Positions 46,711 through 54,992 are shown, counted from the stretch's first letter. The stretch is DNA of 64,000 bases from Photorhabdus akhurstii (GCF_018448925.1 NZ_RCWE01000001.1:248001-312000); one strand, 5' to 3'. Made by a program: numbers and translations. The notes: a model not told the origin generated them from the letters alone.

Positions 46711-46770
46711 AATACGATTTTAATCGTATTATGTCAATAAAATGCGATTTAAATGCGATTTAAATGCGAT
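46711..46770. promoter_or_regulatory. Operator and 11-bp repeats before the toxin-antitoxin pair
   Basis: A palindrome AATACGAT-TTTA-ATCGTATT (46711-46730) is followed by tandem copies of AATGCGATTTA (46741-46770; two full copies and eight bases of a third). They lie upstream of the minus-strand toxin gene and are the likely binding sites of the antitoxin. Confidence 0.7.
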
Positions 46771-46788
46771 ATTGTTTTCAGGTCGCGC

Positions 46789-46962
46789 ATGGCGTGGCCT
46801 TTCTTATTGATAGGTAAAATCTTCTTTTCAGTCTGCTCTATAGGTGATGCTGTATTTGTATACAGTTGTGGTGTTCAAGGCAGTAGCATTTTTATGATTG
46901 TTTTTGCTTCTCTCTTTTTAGTATCAAGAATTACTTTAAAGAACTTTGATATAACTCAGTGA
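46789..46962 (+). CDS. Possible small membrane protein
   Basis: 57 residues from the ATG at 46789 (MAWPFLLIGKIFFSVCSIGD), with two hydrophobic segments. Only a weak ribosome-binding site is visible, and the longer frame starts inside the operator repeats. It ends at the border of the IS remnant. Could be spurious. Confidence 0.3.
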   Translation: MAWPFLLIGKIFFSVCSIGDAVFVYSCGVQGSSIFMIVFASLFLVSRITLKNFDITQ

Positions 46963-47239
46963 CTGCTCCCCGCCGTAAAAAACGGCGAGGCTTCCCACTT
47001 CTCAGTCCGCCACCGTCTTTATGACGGATTTGCGCTGGCCTCCGTGGGCAGAAACGACGAGTCCCGCCGTCTGTAATTCTGTTATGCCCTTGCGCTGGAT
47101 GTTGAGCGCCGCATTGATATCGCGGTTTACCGGCAGATATCCATTCAGTCAGGAGACGTCGGAGTCGCTAGCCCTAAGGCCCTCTGGGCTTTTCGCCTGA
47201 TATCCCCGCCCGCACTGGGTAAGGGTTTACGGCGGTTTT
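46959..47239 (-). mobile_element. IS200/IS605 remnant: tnpB 3' part and omega-RNA hairpin
   Basis: On the minus strand the last about 45 codons of a TnpB are readable (GYLPVNRDINAALNIQRKGI, LQTAGLVVSAHGGQRKSVIK, ending VAD and stop). They include the RuvC-III RDINAALNI motif. AGAAGTGGGAAG and the CTCGCCG / CGGCGGGG hairpin ending GCAGTCAC follow. The 5' part of tnpB is missing or rearranged upstream of about 47160. It is the inverted partner of 25672-25764. Confidence 0.8.
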
Positions 47240-47259
47240 TGCTAACGTGGAGGGGAGAT

Positions 47260-47643
47260 ATGAAATATTATATAAAAATATGTATATTTATCGCATTTAC
47301 CCTCACTATTACTACGTGGTACAAAGGTTGGTTTATAGGTCTTGATGACGCTACTATTCGTTCAGCCGCAACCGTTGCTGCGCAAGTATCTGCAACACTA
47401 TTAGGATTTTTAATCACAGGCTTATCGATACTTGCATCCGTGTCTGGCAATAGGTTGTTGAAAAAAATGCAAGCCTCAGGGCATTACCGTGTTTTGCTAG
47501 AGAAGATCTTTATGGTGTCAATATGGTATGCACTTTCTCTTGTTATCAGTTGCTGGACAGTGATATCACCACAACAATTTTTATATGTTAGTGCTTATGT
47601 TTGTGGGTGTTCTTATCATCGGTATTTATGCTGGGTGATATAG
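47260..47643 (+). CDS. Membrane protein, C-terminus probably frameshifted
   Basis: 128 residues from the ATG at 47260 (AGGGGAG upstream). There are three hydrophobic segments: IKICIFIAFTLTITTWY, QVSATLLGFLITGLSILASV and LEKIFMVSIWYALSLVISCW. After the third, the reading ends in YVCGCSYHRYLCWVI. Another frame there reads MFVGVLIIGIYAG, which looks like a fourth transmembrane helix, then GWRFRLVLKNI. One or two small indels have therefore probably damaged the C-terminus. No family name assigned. Confidence 0.55.
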   Translation: MKYYIKICIFIAFTLTITTWYKGWFIGLDDATIRSAATVAAQVSATLLGFLITGLSILASVSGNRLLKKMQASGHYRVLLEKIFMVSIWYALSLVISCWTVISPQQFLYVSAYVCGCSYHRYLCWVI

Positions 47644-47796
47644 GGTGGAGATTTCGGTTAGTTTTGAAGAATATTTAACCCCTATATAATTACCCAACTT
47701 GACCTTGTAGTACTCACGCTATCGACTCATAGTCTAAATCCGGTGATTTATATAGTTCAAATTTAGTACTCCAGTTTTTTCGAATAACTCATTCTA

Positions 47797-47816
47797 GGCT
47801 GCGATTATTCGCGGCC
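47797..47816 (+). terminator. Terminator before the holin gene
   Basis: GGCTGCG and CGCGGCC pair around ATTATT, followed by TTTTTC. It closes the unit upstream of the lysis genes. Confidence 0.75.
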
Positions 47817-47870
47817 TTTTTCTTTTCACGCCCGTTTAACGGGGTCTTAATCCCCAACGGGGGTGGAAAT

Positions 47871-48074
47871 ATGAAACTCATGGACAAATACACAAGTCCG
47901 TCAGCTTATTGTTGGGGGATGCTAACGGCTATGCTTGGAGCGCTGTCATTGAACGACTGGGCACTTATTATCGGCATTATCTGTACTGTTGGAACCTTTT
48001 CAATTAATTGGCATTACAAGCGAAAAGAATTCCAGCTAAAGCGGGAGAGCAGAAATAATAAAGACCAAGATTAA
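47871..48074 (+). CDS. Phage holin
   Basis: A 67-residue holin. A short N-terminus (MKLMDKYTSPSAYCWG), two close hydrophobic segments (MLTAMLGALSLNDWALIIGI and ICTVGTFSINWHY) and a charged tail (KRKEFQLKRESRNNKDQD) match class II-type holins of lambdoid and P2-like phages. GGGGGTGG precedes the ATG. It overlaps the broken endolysin gene as in intact lysis cassettes. Confidence 0.8.
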   Translation: MKLMDKYTSPSAYCWGMLTAMLGALSLNDWALIIGIICTVGTFSINWHYKRKEFQLKRESRNNKDQD

Positions 48075-48315
48075 ATTAAGTGCTGCCGTTATTGGTCTTG
48101 CGCTCTCCGGGGCGAGTGCTACGGCTATATTGTCACAGTTCTTAGACGAGAAAGAAGGCAATTGGCTATCAGTATATCAAGATGCTGGTGGTATCTGGAC
48201 AATTTGTCGTGGCATAACCCACATTGATGGTCAACCCGTCAAAAAAGGAATGAAATTAACCGCCACACATACTCCGTTTAGTGAACGGAACTTAATTAAA
48301 AAAAGTGCCGGATAA
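48055..48315 (+). pseudogene. Truncated phage endolysin (GH24 lysozyme)
   Basis: Translation from about 48055 gives IIKTKIKLSAAVIGLALSGA (a signal-anchor), then ILSQFLDEKEGNWLSVYQDA and GIWTICRGITHIDGQPVKKG. This is the signal-anchor-release and catalytic (E, D, T) part of an R/RrrD-like lysozyme. The expected ATG reads ATA. After about 70 residues the sequence turns into THTPFSERNLIKKSAG and stops, so the C-terminal half is lost. Confidence 0.8.
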
Positions 48316-48330
48316 AAAGACCAGCACTTT
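48302..48330 (+). terminator. Hairpin after the broken endolysin
   Basis: AAAGTGC and GCACTTT pair across the stop codon region, ahead of the beta-propeller gene. Confidence 0.45.
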
Positions 48331-48398
48331 GTCAATAATCTGAATGGTATGATTTATACCATTGTTTATCTGAAATAAACCTGAGGTTAGGAGAATAT

Positions 48399-49460
48399 AT
48401 GGATAACATGTCGCTTCTTGTTGGGAACAGGAAAAAAAACAAAATACAAATATATAAACTCAATATTTGTGGAGAAAAGTTAACGCTTACTGATAAGGAT
48501 GTTGTATGGGAATCACCCAACGTTCAGTATATGACGGAAATAAAACCCATCTTATACAACGGAAAAAAATCAATATTATCCACGACAAGTAATGGTGTAA
48601 TTATATTCGAACTTTCAAAGGAGAAGAGAGTGTTATTTCACAAGGAAATAACAGGCTATCAAACAAACATACATTCAGCACACTCACTCCCTGATGGAAA
48701 TGTTGTGATAGCGGACTCATATGGATGGCTGGGCATCTTACCCGCTGGGGGAAACAATGTTGAAATCCCACAAGAGCAGGTCCCGTGGTACAAATTAGCT
48801 CATGCTCATGCTCTCAGTTATGATGAAAATGCTCATAAACTTTATGCAGGTGGCTACACAACTATCAAGAAATACACTTATCAGGTGAAAGATAAAAAAC
48901 CTGTACTAACTGAAGAGGCCAGCTATGATATAAGTGACTACTACTTAAGATGTAAAGTTTATAACAAGTGCAGCGAGAATGCCGACTGGGAAGATGGAGT
49001 TCATGATATGTATCAGGTTTATGGTGAAAAATCGGGAATGTACTTCTTATCGACAGGGGAAAGGTGCTTTTTATTTGATTCCACTAAGTTAGATAATGTT
49101 CCTAGCGGAAAAATCACACTTGATGAGTTCAAGCCATTCTATGAAATTGACAGTAAAATATCTCAGGGACTCGAAAAAACCGCGAAAGAAAAAAAAGTTA
49201 TTCTGAAGAAAGGTGGAATAAAAGCCGTCTCTGGTTTTATTGATCAGGAGAATTTTTTAACTATTGCGCATGCAGCACCATGGTTTACCACTGACGATAA
49301 CTATTTTCATGAGGGAACTCATCTTATTTTTTCAACAAAAGTGGACGATATTATCGACTTTGACATTACGGACAAAAATAAAATAAATTTCTCCCCATCT
49401 TCAACAGTATCTTTCTATAAGGCACGCTTGCTTGACAAAAACTGGATGCCCGATCTGTAG
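48399..49460 (+). CDS. Beta-propeller-like protein (DUF6528-like)
   Basis: A 353-residue soluble protein with recurring short strands and W-x-x, D-G-N-V-V-I-A-D-type repeats (SLLVGNRKKNKIQIYKLNIC, SAHSLPDGNVVIADSYGWLG, GGYTTIKKYTYQV). This suggests a beta-propeller of the DUF6528 kind. It has a conserved-looking acidic/histidine segment (HAHALSYDEN). No signal peptide. AGGAG lies 10 bases before the ATG. It is AT-rich and is not a phage structural gene, so it looks like cargo carried where late genes should be. Function unknown. Confidence 0.65.
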   Translation: MDNMSLLVGNRKKNKIQIYKLNICGEKLTLTDKDVVWESPNVQYMTEIKPILYNGKKSILSTTSNGVIIFELSKEKRVLFHKEITGYQTNIHSAHSLPDGNVVIADSYGWLGILPAGGNNVEIPQEQVPWYKLAHAHALSYDENAHKLYAGGYTTIKKYTYQVKDKKPVLTEEASYDISDYYLRCKVYNKCSENADWEDGVHDMYQVYGEKSGMYFLSTGERCFLFDSTKLDNVPSGKITLDEFKPFYEIDSKISQGLEKTAKEKKVILKKGGIKAVSGFIDQENFLTIAHAAPWFTTDDNYFHEGTHLIFSTKVDDIIDFDITDKNKINFSPSSTVSFYKARLLDKNWMPDL

Positions 49461-49797
49461 ATACTGGCGCACTGAATTATTTTAGTGACATTCCTCCGAA
49501 AAAATAATCCTGTTAATACATATTGTCTTCCTGAAGGAAGATAGTGAGACTAATAGAAGTGCATCTTCCCTCTCAGAAATTAAAACACATAAGGGGGGAT
49601 TGTAACGGCTCAGATAGAAATTCTGTGAAGATGCATTTGAAATATCTTAGCCCTGTGAACTGGCTAAATTGTATTTTACAGGTACACCCAAAACGCACAG
49701 CTCAGTGAGACAGTTTTTCTGTCTCATTTGGGTTGTTTTTGTCTCATCCTGGTGTGACGTTTTCATCATCTAGAGTTAAACGAGACAGTTCTCAATT
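49461..49797. other. Gap before the resolvase gene
   Basis: 337 bases. It contains the inverted repeat TGAGACAG-TTTTT-CTGTCTCA at 49706-49726, with further TGTCTCAT and GAGACAG copies at about 49739 and 49784. Together these look like a resolution site or transposon end for the serine recombinase that follows. I see no gene. Confidence 0.5.
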
Positions 49798-50271
49798 ATG
49801 GCTCTTTACGGTTATGCCCGCATTTCAACCAGCGACCAGGATCTCACCCTGCAAACACAAACACTCCGTGCTGCTGGTTGTGAAATCATTCGTTCAGAAA
49901 AAGCCAGTGGAAGCAGCCGAACCGGAAGGAGTGAGTTGCAGCTGTTGCTGGAATTCCTGCGCCCCGGCGATACGTTGATGGTGACCCGCGTGGATCGCTT
50001 GGCTCGCAGCATTAAGGACCTGCAGGATATCGTGTATGCCCTTAATCAGCAGGGCGTAACACTCAGGGCAACGGAACAGCCTGTAGACACGCAAACGGCA
50101 GCGGCGAAAGCCCGTGGCGTATATCGCGGAAGAAAGCCCTCAATAGATCCTGCTGAGGTATATCGCCTGTACACCACTGAGAAGATGGGCGCTACGGCAA
50201 TTGCCCGCCAGCTCGGGATCGGGTGGGCGTCAGTCTACCGGACTCTGGAAAATTATGAGCAGCTGGTGTAG
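49798..50271 (+). pseudogene. Serine resolvase with internal deletion
   Basis: The N-terminal catalytic domain of a Tn3/Gin-type recombinase is present (MALYGYARISTSDQDLTLQT with the nucleophilic serine, MVTRVDRLARS). The C-terminal helix-turn-helix is also present (MGATAIARQLGIGWASVYRT). Between them VDTQTAAAKARGVYRG joins two places about 30 residues apart in intact homologues, removing the region with AEFE and RER that forms the dimer helix. The frame stays open, so a protein may still be made, but it is probably inactive. Confidence 0.78.
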
Positions 50272-50913
50272 CACTAGCGATCATGGTCAGCCCCGGGTTC
50301 TGCAATCGTCCGAACTGGAACATTACTGTGAACTGATTGCCGCACTGAAATTACGTACTACTAACAAATCTGGCCGCCATCTGTCGACCGGACGGGCAAT
50401 ACAGTTGCTGGAAGAGCATGGTGTGGCGACTGTTCAGGGATTGATCAGAAGTCCCAAAGGTTTACTTCGAAAACAGACAGTCAATCGCTGGCTTTCCCGC
50501 TGGCGTCTGGAGCAGCCCCGCCTGTCACGGGAGCCTCCGGCGGTAAGATTTCAGGCTGAAAACAGTAATTGGCAGTTTGATATGTCACCGTCCGACCTCA
50601 AACATATTGAGCGGCCTGACTAGGTAGACCCTGCGCGGGGCGAACCCACACTGATGCTGTTCAGCGTGGTGGATGACCAGAGCGGTGTCGCTTACCAGGA
50701 ATACCGGTGTGTACGGTGAAGATGCGGAGTCAGCGCTGCGCTTTCTCTTTAATGCCACGGCGCTAAAAGTCAGACCTAGTTTTCCTTTCCAGGGCCGCCC
50801 GAAAATGCTGTATCTCGATAACGGTCCGGTGGCCAAAAGCCATGTATTCCAGAATATGATGCAGTCCCTGAAGGTTGACTGGCTGACGCATACACCGGCA
50901 GGCAGGGACATTG
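50254..50913 (+). pseudogene. DDE integrase-type transposase remnant
   Basis: Pieces of an rve-type transposase: ELIAALKLRTTNKSGRHLST, LLRKQTVNRWLSRWRLEQPR, NWQFDMSPSDLKHIERPD then an amber stop. In the same frame VDPARGEPTLMLFSVVDDQS follows, and after a frameshift near 50712 VYGEDAESALRFLFNATALK and MLYLDNGPVAKSHVF. The DDE aspartates FD and LDN are visible. The frame then runs without a break into ATPase sequence at about 50914, so the transposase C-terminus is deleted. Confidence 0.78.
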
Positions 50914-51187
50914 GTTATCGTACCGATATTTTTACGCTGGACGGGATCACCGGCAGCCAGCGTGAATACATCCAGTGGCTGCTGAAAACCAGCACCGGTA
51001 AGGGTAAGCTGGAATATATCCTGACCACTGAGGCTGTCGACCTGCTGGCGATGAAACTCCGGACTCCATTGCAGGTGCAATTGCATCTGAAGCTGGCGAT
51101 GGAAGCAGGATACCAGACAGGTGAAAAACCGATCACCGCCAAGCTGGTTGAGTCCGTGCTTTCGAGAATTTATCGCTTCAGATATTG
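50914..51187 (+). pseudogene. ExeA/TniB-like transposition ATPase fragment
   Basis: GYRTDIFTLDGITGSQREYI, LEYILTTEAVDLLAMKLRTP and EAGYQTGEKPITAKLVESVL belong to the C-terminal part of an AAA ATPase that accompanies DDE transposases. Walker A and B are missing. It is fused in frame to the transposase fragment and ends in unrelated codons (RIYRFRY). Confidence 0.72.
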
Positions 51188-51189
51188 AA

Positions 51190-51663
51190 TACGTCATGCT
51201 TGGAGTTAGTCTATCAGCAGGAGCTTATCCTGATGCTCCTGAGTTACCGAAGTCTGACGGCGAAGCTGTTTGCCACAGTGTAGATAAACGCCGTTGGGAA
51301 ATCGTCCCGGATTATCGCGGAAAAATCACTTACGACACATTAACACGTACTCAACGGGAAATCACTGAACTGGGTGAATTACCTGAAACTCTGACTTTCG
51401 AGCAACCGGCCACCAATTTTGATAAATGGGATGGTACAAAATGGGTCACTGATAATGTCGCTCTGGAAGCAAATCAGATTGGACAAGCGGGGCAGAGGCG
51501 TGTAGCTGTGTTACGACACGCGAATGAATCCATTGCATTATTGCAAGATGCTGTTGATTTAGATATCGCTACCGAAGCAGAAAAATCCGCTTTACTGACA
51601 TGGAAAAAGTACAGAGTGTTGCTGATTCGTGTAGATGTGAATCAAGCGCCTGATGTGCAGTAG
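51190..51663 (+). pseudogene. Phage tail-fibre assembly protein fragment (copy 1)
   Basis: From about 51190 the frame reads LGVSLSAGAYPDAPELPKSD, YDTLTRTQREITELGELPET and NQIGQAGQRRVAVLRHANES, the C-terminal chaperone part of Tfa-type proteins. The N-terminus is replaced by transposon-derived sequence. It ends at DVQ followed by a TAG in place of the tryptophan codon usual in this family (WPE-VPK continues in frame). The open frame from 51121 is therefore a chimera. Confidence 0.72.
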
Positions 51664-51685
51664 CCGGAAGTGCCGAAGTGAAAAC

Positions 51686-51785
51686 AGGGCCGTGAGGACC
51701 TTATTGTTCATAGCGATAACAGCTTACTTTCCCATTGTTCGATAATTTCTCTCTTCTCTTTCAGATAGTCATATTTAGTAATGAG
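51686..51785 (+). repeat. Tail-fibre 3' flank, copy 1 (copy 2 at 53341-53440)
   Basis: About 100 bases, starting AGGGCC and including TTATTGTTCA and AGCTTACTTTCCCATT, are repeated with scattered differences after the tail-fibre gene at 53338. The duplication links the two tail-fibre loci. Confidence 0.75.
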
Positions 51786-51868
51786 ATTTTTTGTGTATAG
51801 TAATATGTATAGTTTTATTTTTATTATTAATTTAATTGTTATTTATCAATATATTAGTGTTGTTATTT

Positions 51869-51881
51869 GAATCTCTCCTCC
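51869..51881 (+). repeat. Candidate right attachment core
   Basis: GAATCTCTCCTCC, identical to the tRNA-Ser 3' part at 32771-32783. Followed by GC where the tRNA has TCCGC, as if one TCC was lost. Confidence 0.5.
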
Positions 51882-51904
51882 GCTCGATAAGTTGAAACAA
51901 TAAA

Positions 51905-52140
51905 ACCTCAAGATAAAGACCTCTTAAAATTTCATCAAATCAACGATGCAAAACAACAGCAAGCAGCATTGTTACAACAAGCAAATGAAACACTCTCATT
52001 GCTACAGCACTCTGTTGATTTAGACGTCTCCACAGCAACAGTGAAAGCCTCTCTATTCGAATGGAAAAATTTATTCGTGTTGACGTTCTGCAAGCGTCTG
52101 ATGTTCAGTAGCCGGAACAATCGATGGCTTGAATAAACAG
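51905..52140 (+). pseudogene. Tail-fibre assembly protein fragment (copy 2)
   Basis: KDLLKFHQINDAKQQQAALL and ANETLSLLQHSVDLDVSTAT continue to FEWKN. After a one-base shift, FIRVDVLQASDVQ follows and then TAG. This is the same domain as copy 1, also ending DVQ-TAG-CCGGA. It is a second, shorter Tfa relic. Confidence 0.68.
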
Positions 52141-52441
52141 GTCGTTCATACAATGGTTTTGTTGATGTTTTAGTTAGGATATTGAAAGAGATTCAGCCTA
52201 TAACTTGAAATAGAAAAATTGTAGTAAGAAATGAAAGAAGGGAGAGATTAGTAACTTCTTGATATTGAATTGCTTATTGTAATCAATTATACAAAATTAG
52301 TTAACCTTATAAGGAATAAGAACAACACTTTATTATTTTTCTAAACTAGACTTTGATTGTCATGAGTTGCAAGGTGATTGTTTTTATATTGATTTAAATA
52401 TATTGATTGTGAAATAGCATTATTTAATTTAAGGAAGGTAT

Positions 52442-53338
52442 ATGAACCAAAAAAATGATTTTAAAGCATTTTCTATTAGTGATGATGCTAATGTAGTGAG
52501 TCAAGAAAAATATGAAGAAAGTCAGAATTTACAGACGGGGTTTCCACCAGAGAATGTTTCTACTCATGTGTTAAATAAGGTATTACGCCAATCCTCAATA
52601 ATATCATCTGTTGTAGCTAATTTTATTGCGGAACGATCTGGCGCTGAGGTTTTGGATAATGGGGATATAGCCAAGCTTACTGCACAATTAAATCAAGCAT
52701 TAGAACAAAAAATTGCAACAGACATTCCCAATGCTTCATTAACACAAAAAGGTGTTGTTCAGCTTACAAATGTGATTGGTGAGAGTGATACATTGGGAGT
52801 CACACAAAAGCTTGCTCAGGAAATAGTAAATTCATTACGTGAATATACAGATAATCGAATTGAAACAATCAGTGAAGTTCCTGTTGGTTCTCCTATTCCC
52901 TGGCCATTGCCTCATCCACCTACTGGCTATTTTACTTGTAACGGTTCAGCTTTCGATAAATTACAGTACCCAAAGTTAGCAGAAGCTTATCCTGAGGGTA
53001 AATTGCCCGATTTAAGAGGTGAATTTATTCGAGGTTGGGATGATAAACGCGGTGTTGATAGCGGCCGTAGAATTTTAACTTCTCAGGGGGATGCCATCAG
53101 AAATATTGAGGGTTCATTCGCTGGCATGATAGCGCCAAACTATCATTTGGCAACAAGAGGGGCTATTTATGCTAGTCAAGTTCTTGGAATAGCCTCAGAT
53201 GGCAGTTTCAAATCATTAAATGTCTCTGATGGGGATACTCCATATGGCTTTGGATTTCTGGCGTCAAGGGTTGTTCCTGTAGCCTCAGAGAATCGTCCTC
53301 GCAATATCGCATTTAACTATATTGTAAAGGCTGCATAA
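52442..53338 (+). CDS. Phage tail-fibre/collar protein
   Basis: A 298-residue tail-fibre-like protein with a collar domain. The N-terminus is helical. The middle has TQKGVVQLTNVIGESDTLGV, the P2-H type repeat, and the C-terminal tail-collar segment is VGSPIPWPLPHPPTGYFTCN with PDLRGEFIRGWDDKRGVDSG and ENRPRNIAFNYIVKA. It is much shorter than a full fibre, and no other tail genes adjoin. GGAAGG precedes the ATG. It may be a stand-alone tip reservoir or a relic that is still open. Confidence 0.82.
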   Translation: MNQKNDFKAFSISDDANVVSQEKYEESQNLQTGFPPENVSTHVLNKVLRQSSIISSVVANFIAERSGAEVLDNGDIAKLTAQLNQALEQKIATDIPNASLTQKGVVQLTNVIGESDTLGVTQKLAQEIVNSLREYTDNRIETISEVPVGSPIPWPLPHPPTGYFTCNGSAFDKLQYPKLAEAYPEGKLPDLRGEFIRGWDDKRGVDSGRRILTSQGDAIRNIEGSFAGMIAPNYHLATRGAIYASQVLGIASDGSFKSLNVSDGDTPYGFGFLASRVVPVASENRPRNIAFNYIVKAA

Positions 53339-53342
53339 TGAT

Positions 53343-53358
53343 AGGGCCATTTGGCCCT
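53343..53358 (+). terminator. Terminator after tail-fibre gene
   Basis: AGGGCCA and TGGCCCT pair perfectly around TT, followed by TATT. It forms the start of the repeated 3' flank. Confidence 0.65.
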
Positions 53359-53440
53359 TATTGTTCACAGTGATAGCAGCTTACTTTCCCATTATTCAAT
53401 AATTCCTCTTCTTTATTTCAGATAGTCGTAATTTAATAAT

Positions 53441-53825
53441 GATACTTTTATCATTGCAGTTATTTGGTGAGATATATTACAAACAGTTTTATCTGTAAAG
53501 TTAATATTTATTTCTGAGTGGTTAATTTTTTGAATTTATTAATAACGCAAAGGTGGTGTGGTAAATATAATTGGATGTAAAATATATTCATTAGCTTACT
53601 AATATAATATTTGGTGGCTTAATTGGTTGGCTCTTAATTAGCTCATTTAATAGTGGGATATGTAAGTTGTATCCAAAAATGGTTAGTATTGATTTACCTC
53701 ATAATGAATAATAATTGCCGTTATTTTGTGATTGGCACCTAAATATAGGTTTTTAAAATTTACTTTTGCTTTTTTCAAAGGTAAATAATAGTTAAGATAT
53801 TTTATTTATAAAATGAGATTGAGTG
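53441..53825. other. AT-rich gap, no gene seen
   Basis: 385 bases of AT-rich sequence between the tail-fibre flank and the zinc-ribbon membrane protein. I see no gene or clear signal in it. Confidence 0.4.
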
Positions 53826-54428
53826 ATGAAGGGGTTTGGTGTTCTTATTCTAATTGTGGGAATTATTGCTATTTTTACTGCTTTTAATATGGATGTTAGT
53901 GTTTCGACTGGCTATGGTGGTCGAGTTAATAACATAGGGTTAATAGCACAAAGGCAAAATTTTATTTTGATAAGTTGTTTCGTTGTTTTTTGTGGCTTAA
54001 TAATGATCTTGTTCGGTAACAGAAAAAAGGATAATCAAGAGAACTACGTAAACTGTCCATTTTGTGCTGAAAAAGTTAACCCAATGGCTATTAAATGTAA
54101 GCATTGCGGGTCTGAGATTAAAGAACAAATGGAACTAAAAAAAGAGAAAATGGAGCTAGAAAAACTTAAAAGTTTCACTCCATCAGAACTTGCTCCTTTT
54201 TCATTTTATCGGTGGGGGAGAGACGGTAACGAGCTGGTTGAAGATCGGATTAAAGAATTAGCGGAACGATTAATTAAATCCAATCCAGAAAAAACGGTTA
54301 ATGAGATTGAAAGCTATTACCGCATAGAAATAGAAAAGTTGGCTAAGAGACTACCCAAACAACTCAGGAAAGAATTTCATGAGAAATATACTTATTGGTT
54401 ATATGCATCGAAATCTCAAAATAGTTAA
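53826..54428 (+). CDS. Zinc-ribbon membrane protein, unknown
   Basis: 200 residues. Two N-terminal transmembrane helices (FGVLILIVGIIAIFTAFNMD and FILISCFVVFCGLIMILFG) precede a cytoplasmic zinc-ribbon (CPFCAEKVNPMAIKCKHCGS), a charged coiled coil (KEQMELKKEKMELEKLK) and a helical C-terminus. I start at the second ATG of the pair at 53823/53826. The zinc-ribbon plus membrane layout occurs in many bacterial proteins without a common function. Confidence 0.7.
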   Translation: MKGFGVLILIVGIIAIFTAFNMDVSVSTGYGGRVNNIGLIAQRQNFILISCFVVFCGLIMILFGNRKKDNQENYVNCPFCAEKVNPMAIKCKHCGSEIKEQMELKKEKMELEKLKSFTPSELAPFSFYRWGRDGNELVEDRIKELAERLIKSNPEKTVNEIESYYRIEIEKLAKRLPKQLRKEFHEKYTYWLYASKSQNS

Positions 54429-54992
54429 TAAAAATCCCTTGGAAATAAATTGTTTTTTAATAAACTCTGATATTTTAAGTAGTTCAGTGAAACAATATAA
54501 AATCACATGGATGTGAATTTGTCTTGATTTTCTGATGATAATGAATACAAATTGATGCTTGATAACGGTTTATTTTATTAATCTTTATATTAGACAAATT
54601 CCAAATGATTTTTTATAATTGATTTCAATTGAAATTCATGTGATTTTTTAGAATTAAAAATAATGGTTTATAGGTTTTTTAATGCAAAGGATTAATTTGG
54701 TTTATATGAAAAATCAATTTGTTTAAATGGTTTTTATTTGCAATAGTATGAGTGATTTAAAGTTGTCTTTTTAAAACATTAGGATTTAATAAAGTTTCTT
54801 GTTGATGGGTAAATTTATTTATAATCGGGTTAAATAATTGGCTATAAAAAATATGGAATGGAAAAGTTAATGAATGATTTAAAGGAATGTGAAATTATTT
54901 ATTCATAGAGTCATAATATTGCATTTGTTAGTTAAATCAGGAGTAGTTGAATTCTATTTTCATACAGTAACTATACCAAAGGGGATTGAAAC
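54429..54992. other. AT-rich gap, no gene seen
   Basis: 564 bases of very AT-rich DNA without an open frame or hairpin that I can support. Confidence 0.4.

Larger units (their letters stand above)
49706..51187 (+). mobile_element. Decayed resolvase/DDE transposase/ATPase transposon
   Basis: Remnants of three consecutive transposon genes lie in their likely original order: serine resolvase (internal deletion), DDE integrase-type transposase (stop, frameshift, C-terminus deleted) and an ExeA/TniB-like AAA ATPase (only a C-terminal part). GAGACAG repeats sit upstream. It interrupts a tail-fibre-assembly gene on its right. Confidence 0.75.
32771..51881. mobile_element. Defective prophage integrated at tRNA-Ser
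   Basis: Bounded on the left by the tRNA-Ser 3' end and the integrase gene. On the right is a 13-bp copy of the tRNA sequence GAATCTCTCCTCC (51869-51881). TGTGTATAG motifs recur just inside both ends (32901-32928 and about 51790-51815), as arm-type integrase sites would. It has integration, regulation, replication, antitermination and lysis genes but no terminase, portal, capsid or tail-tube genes. The right boundary is inferred, not proven. Confidence 0.65.

Noticed and set aside
46959-46990. Hairpin CTCCCCGCCG/CGGCGAGG considered as a simple terminator
   Set aside because: The same hairpin with the same tnpB tail recurs at 25672-25764, so it is an IS right end.
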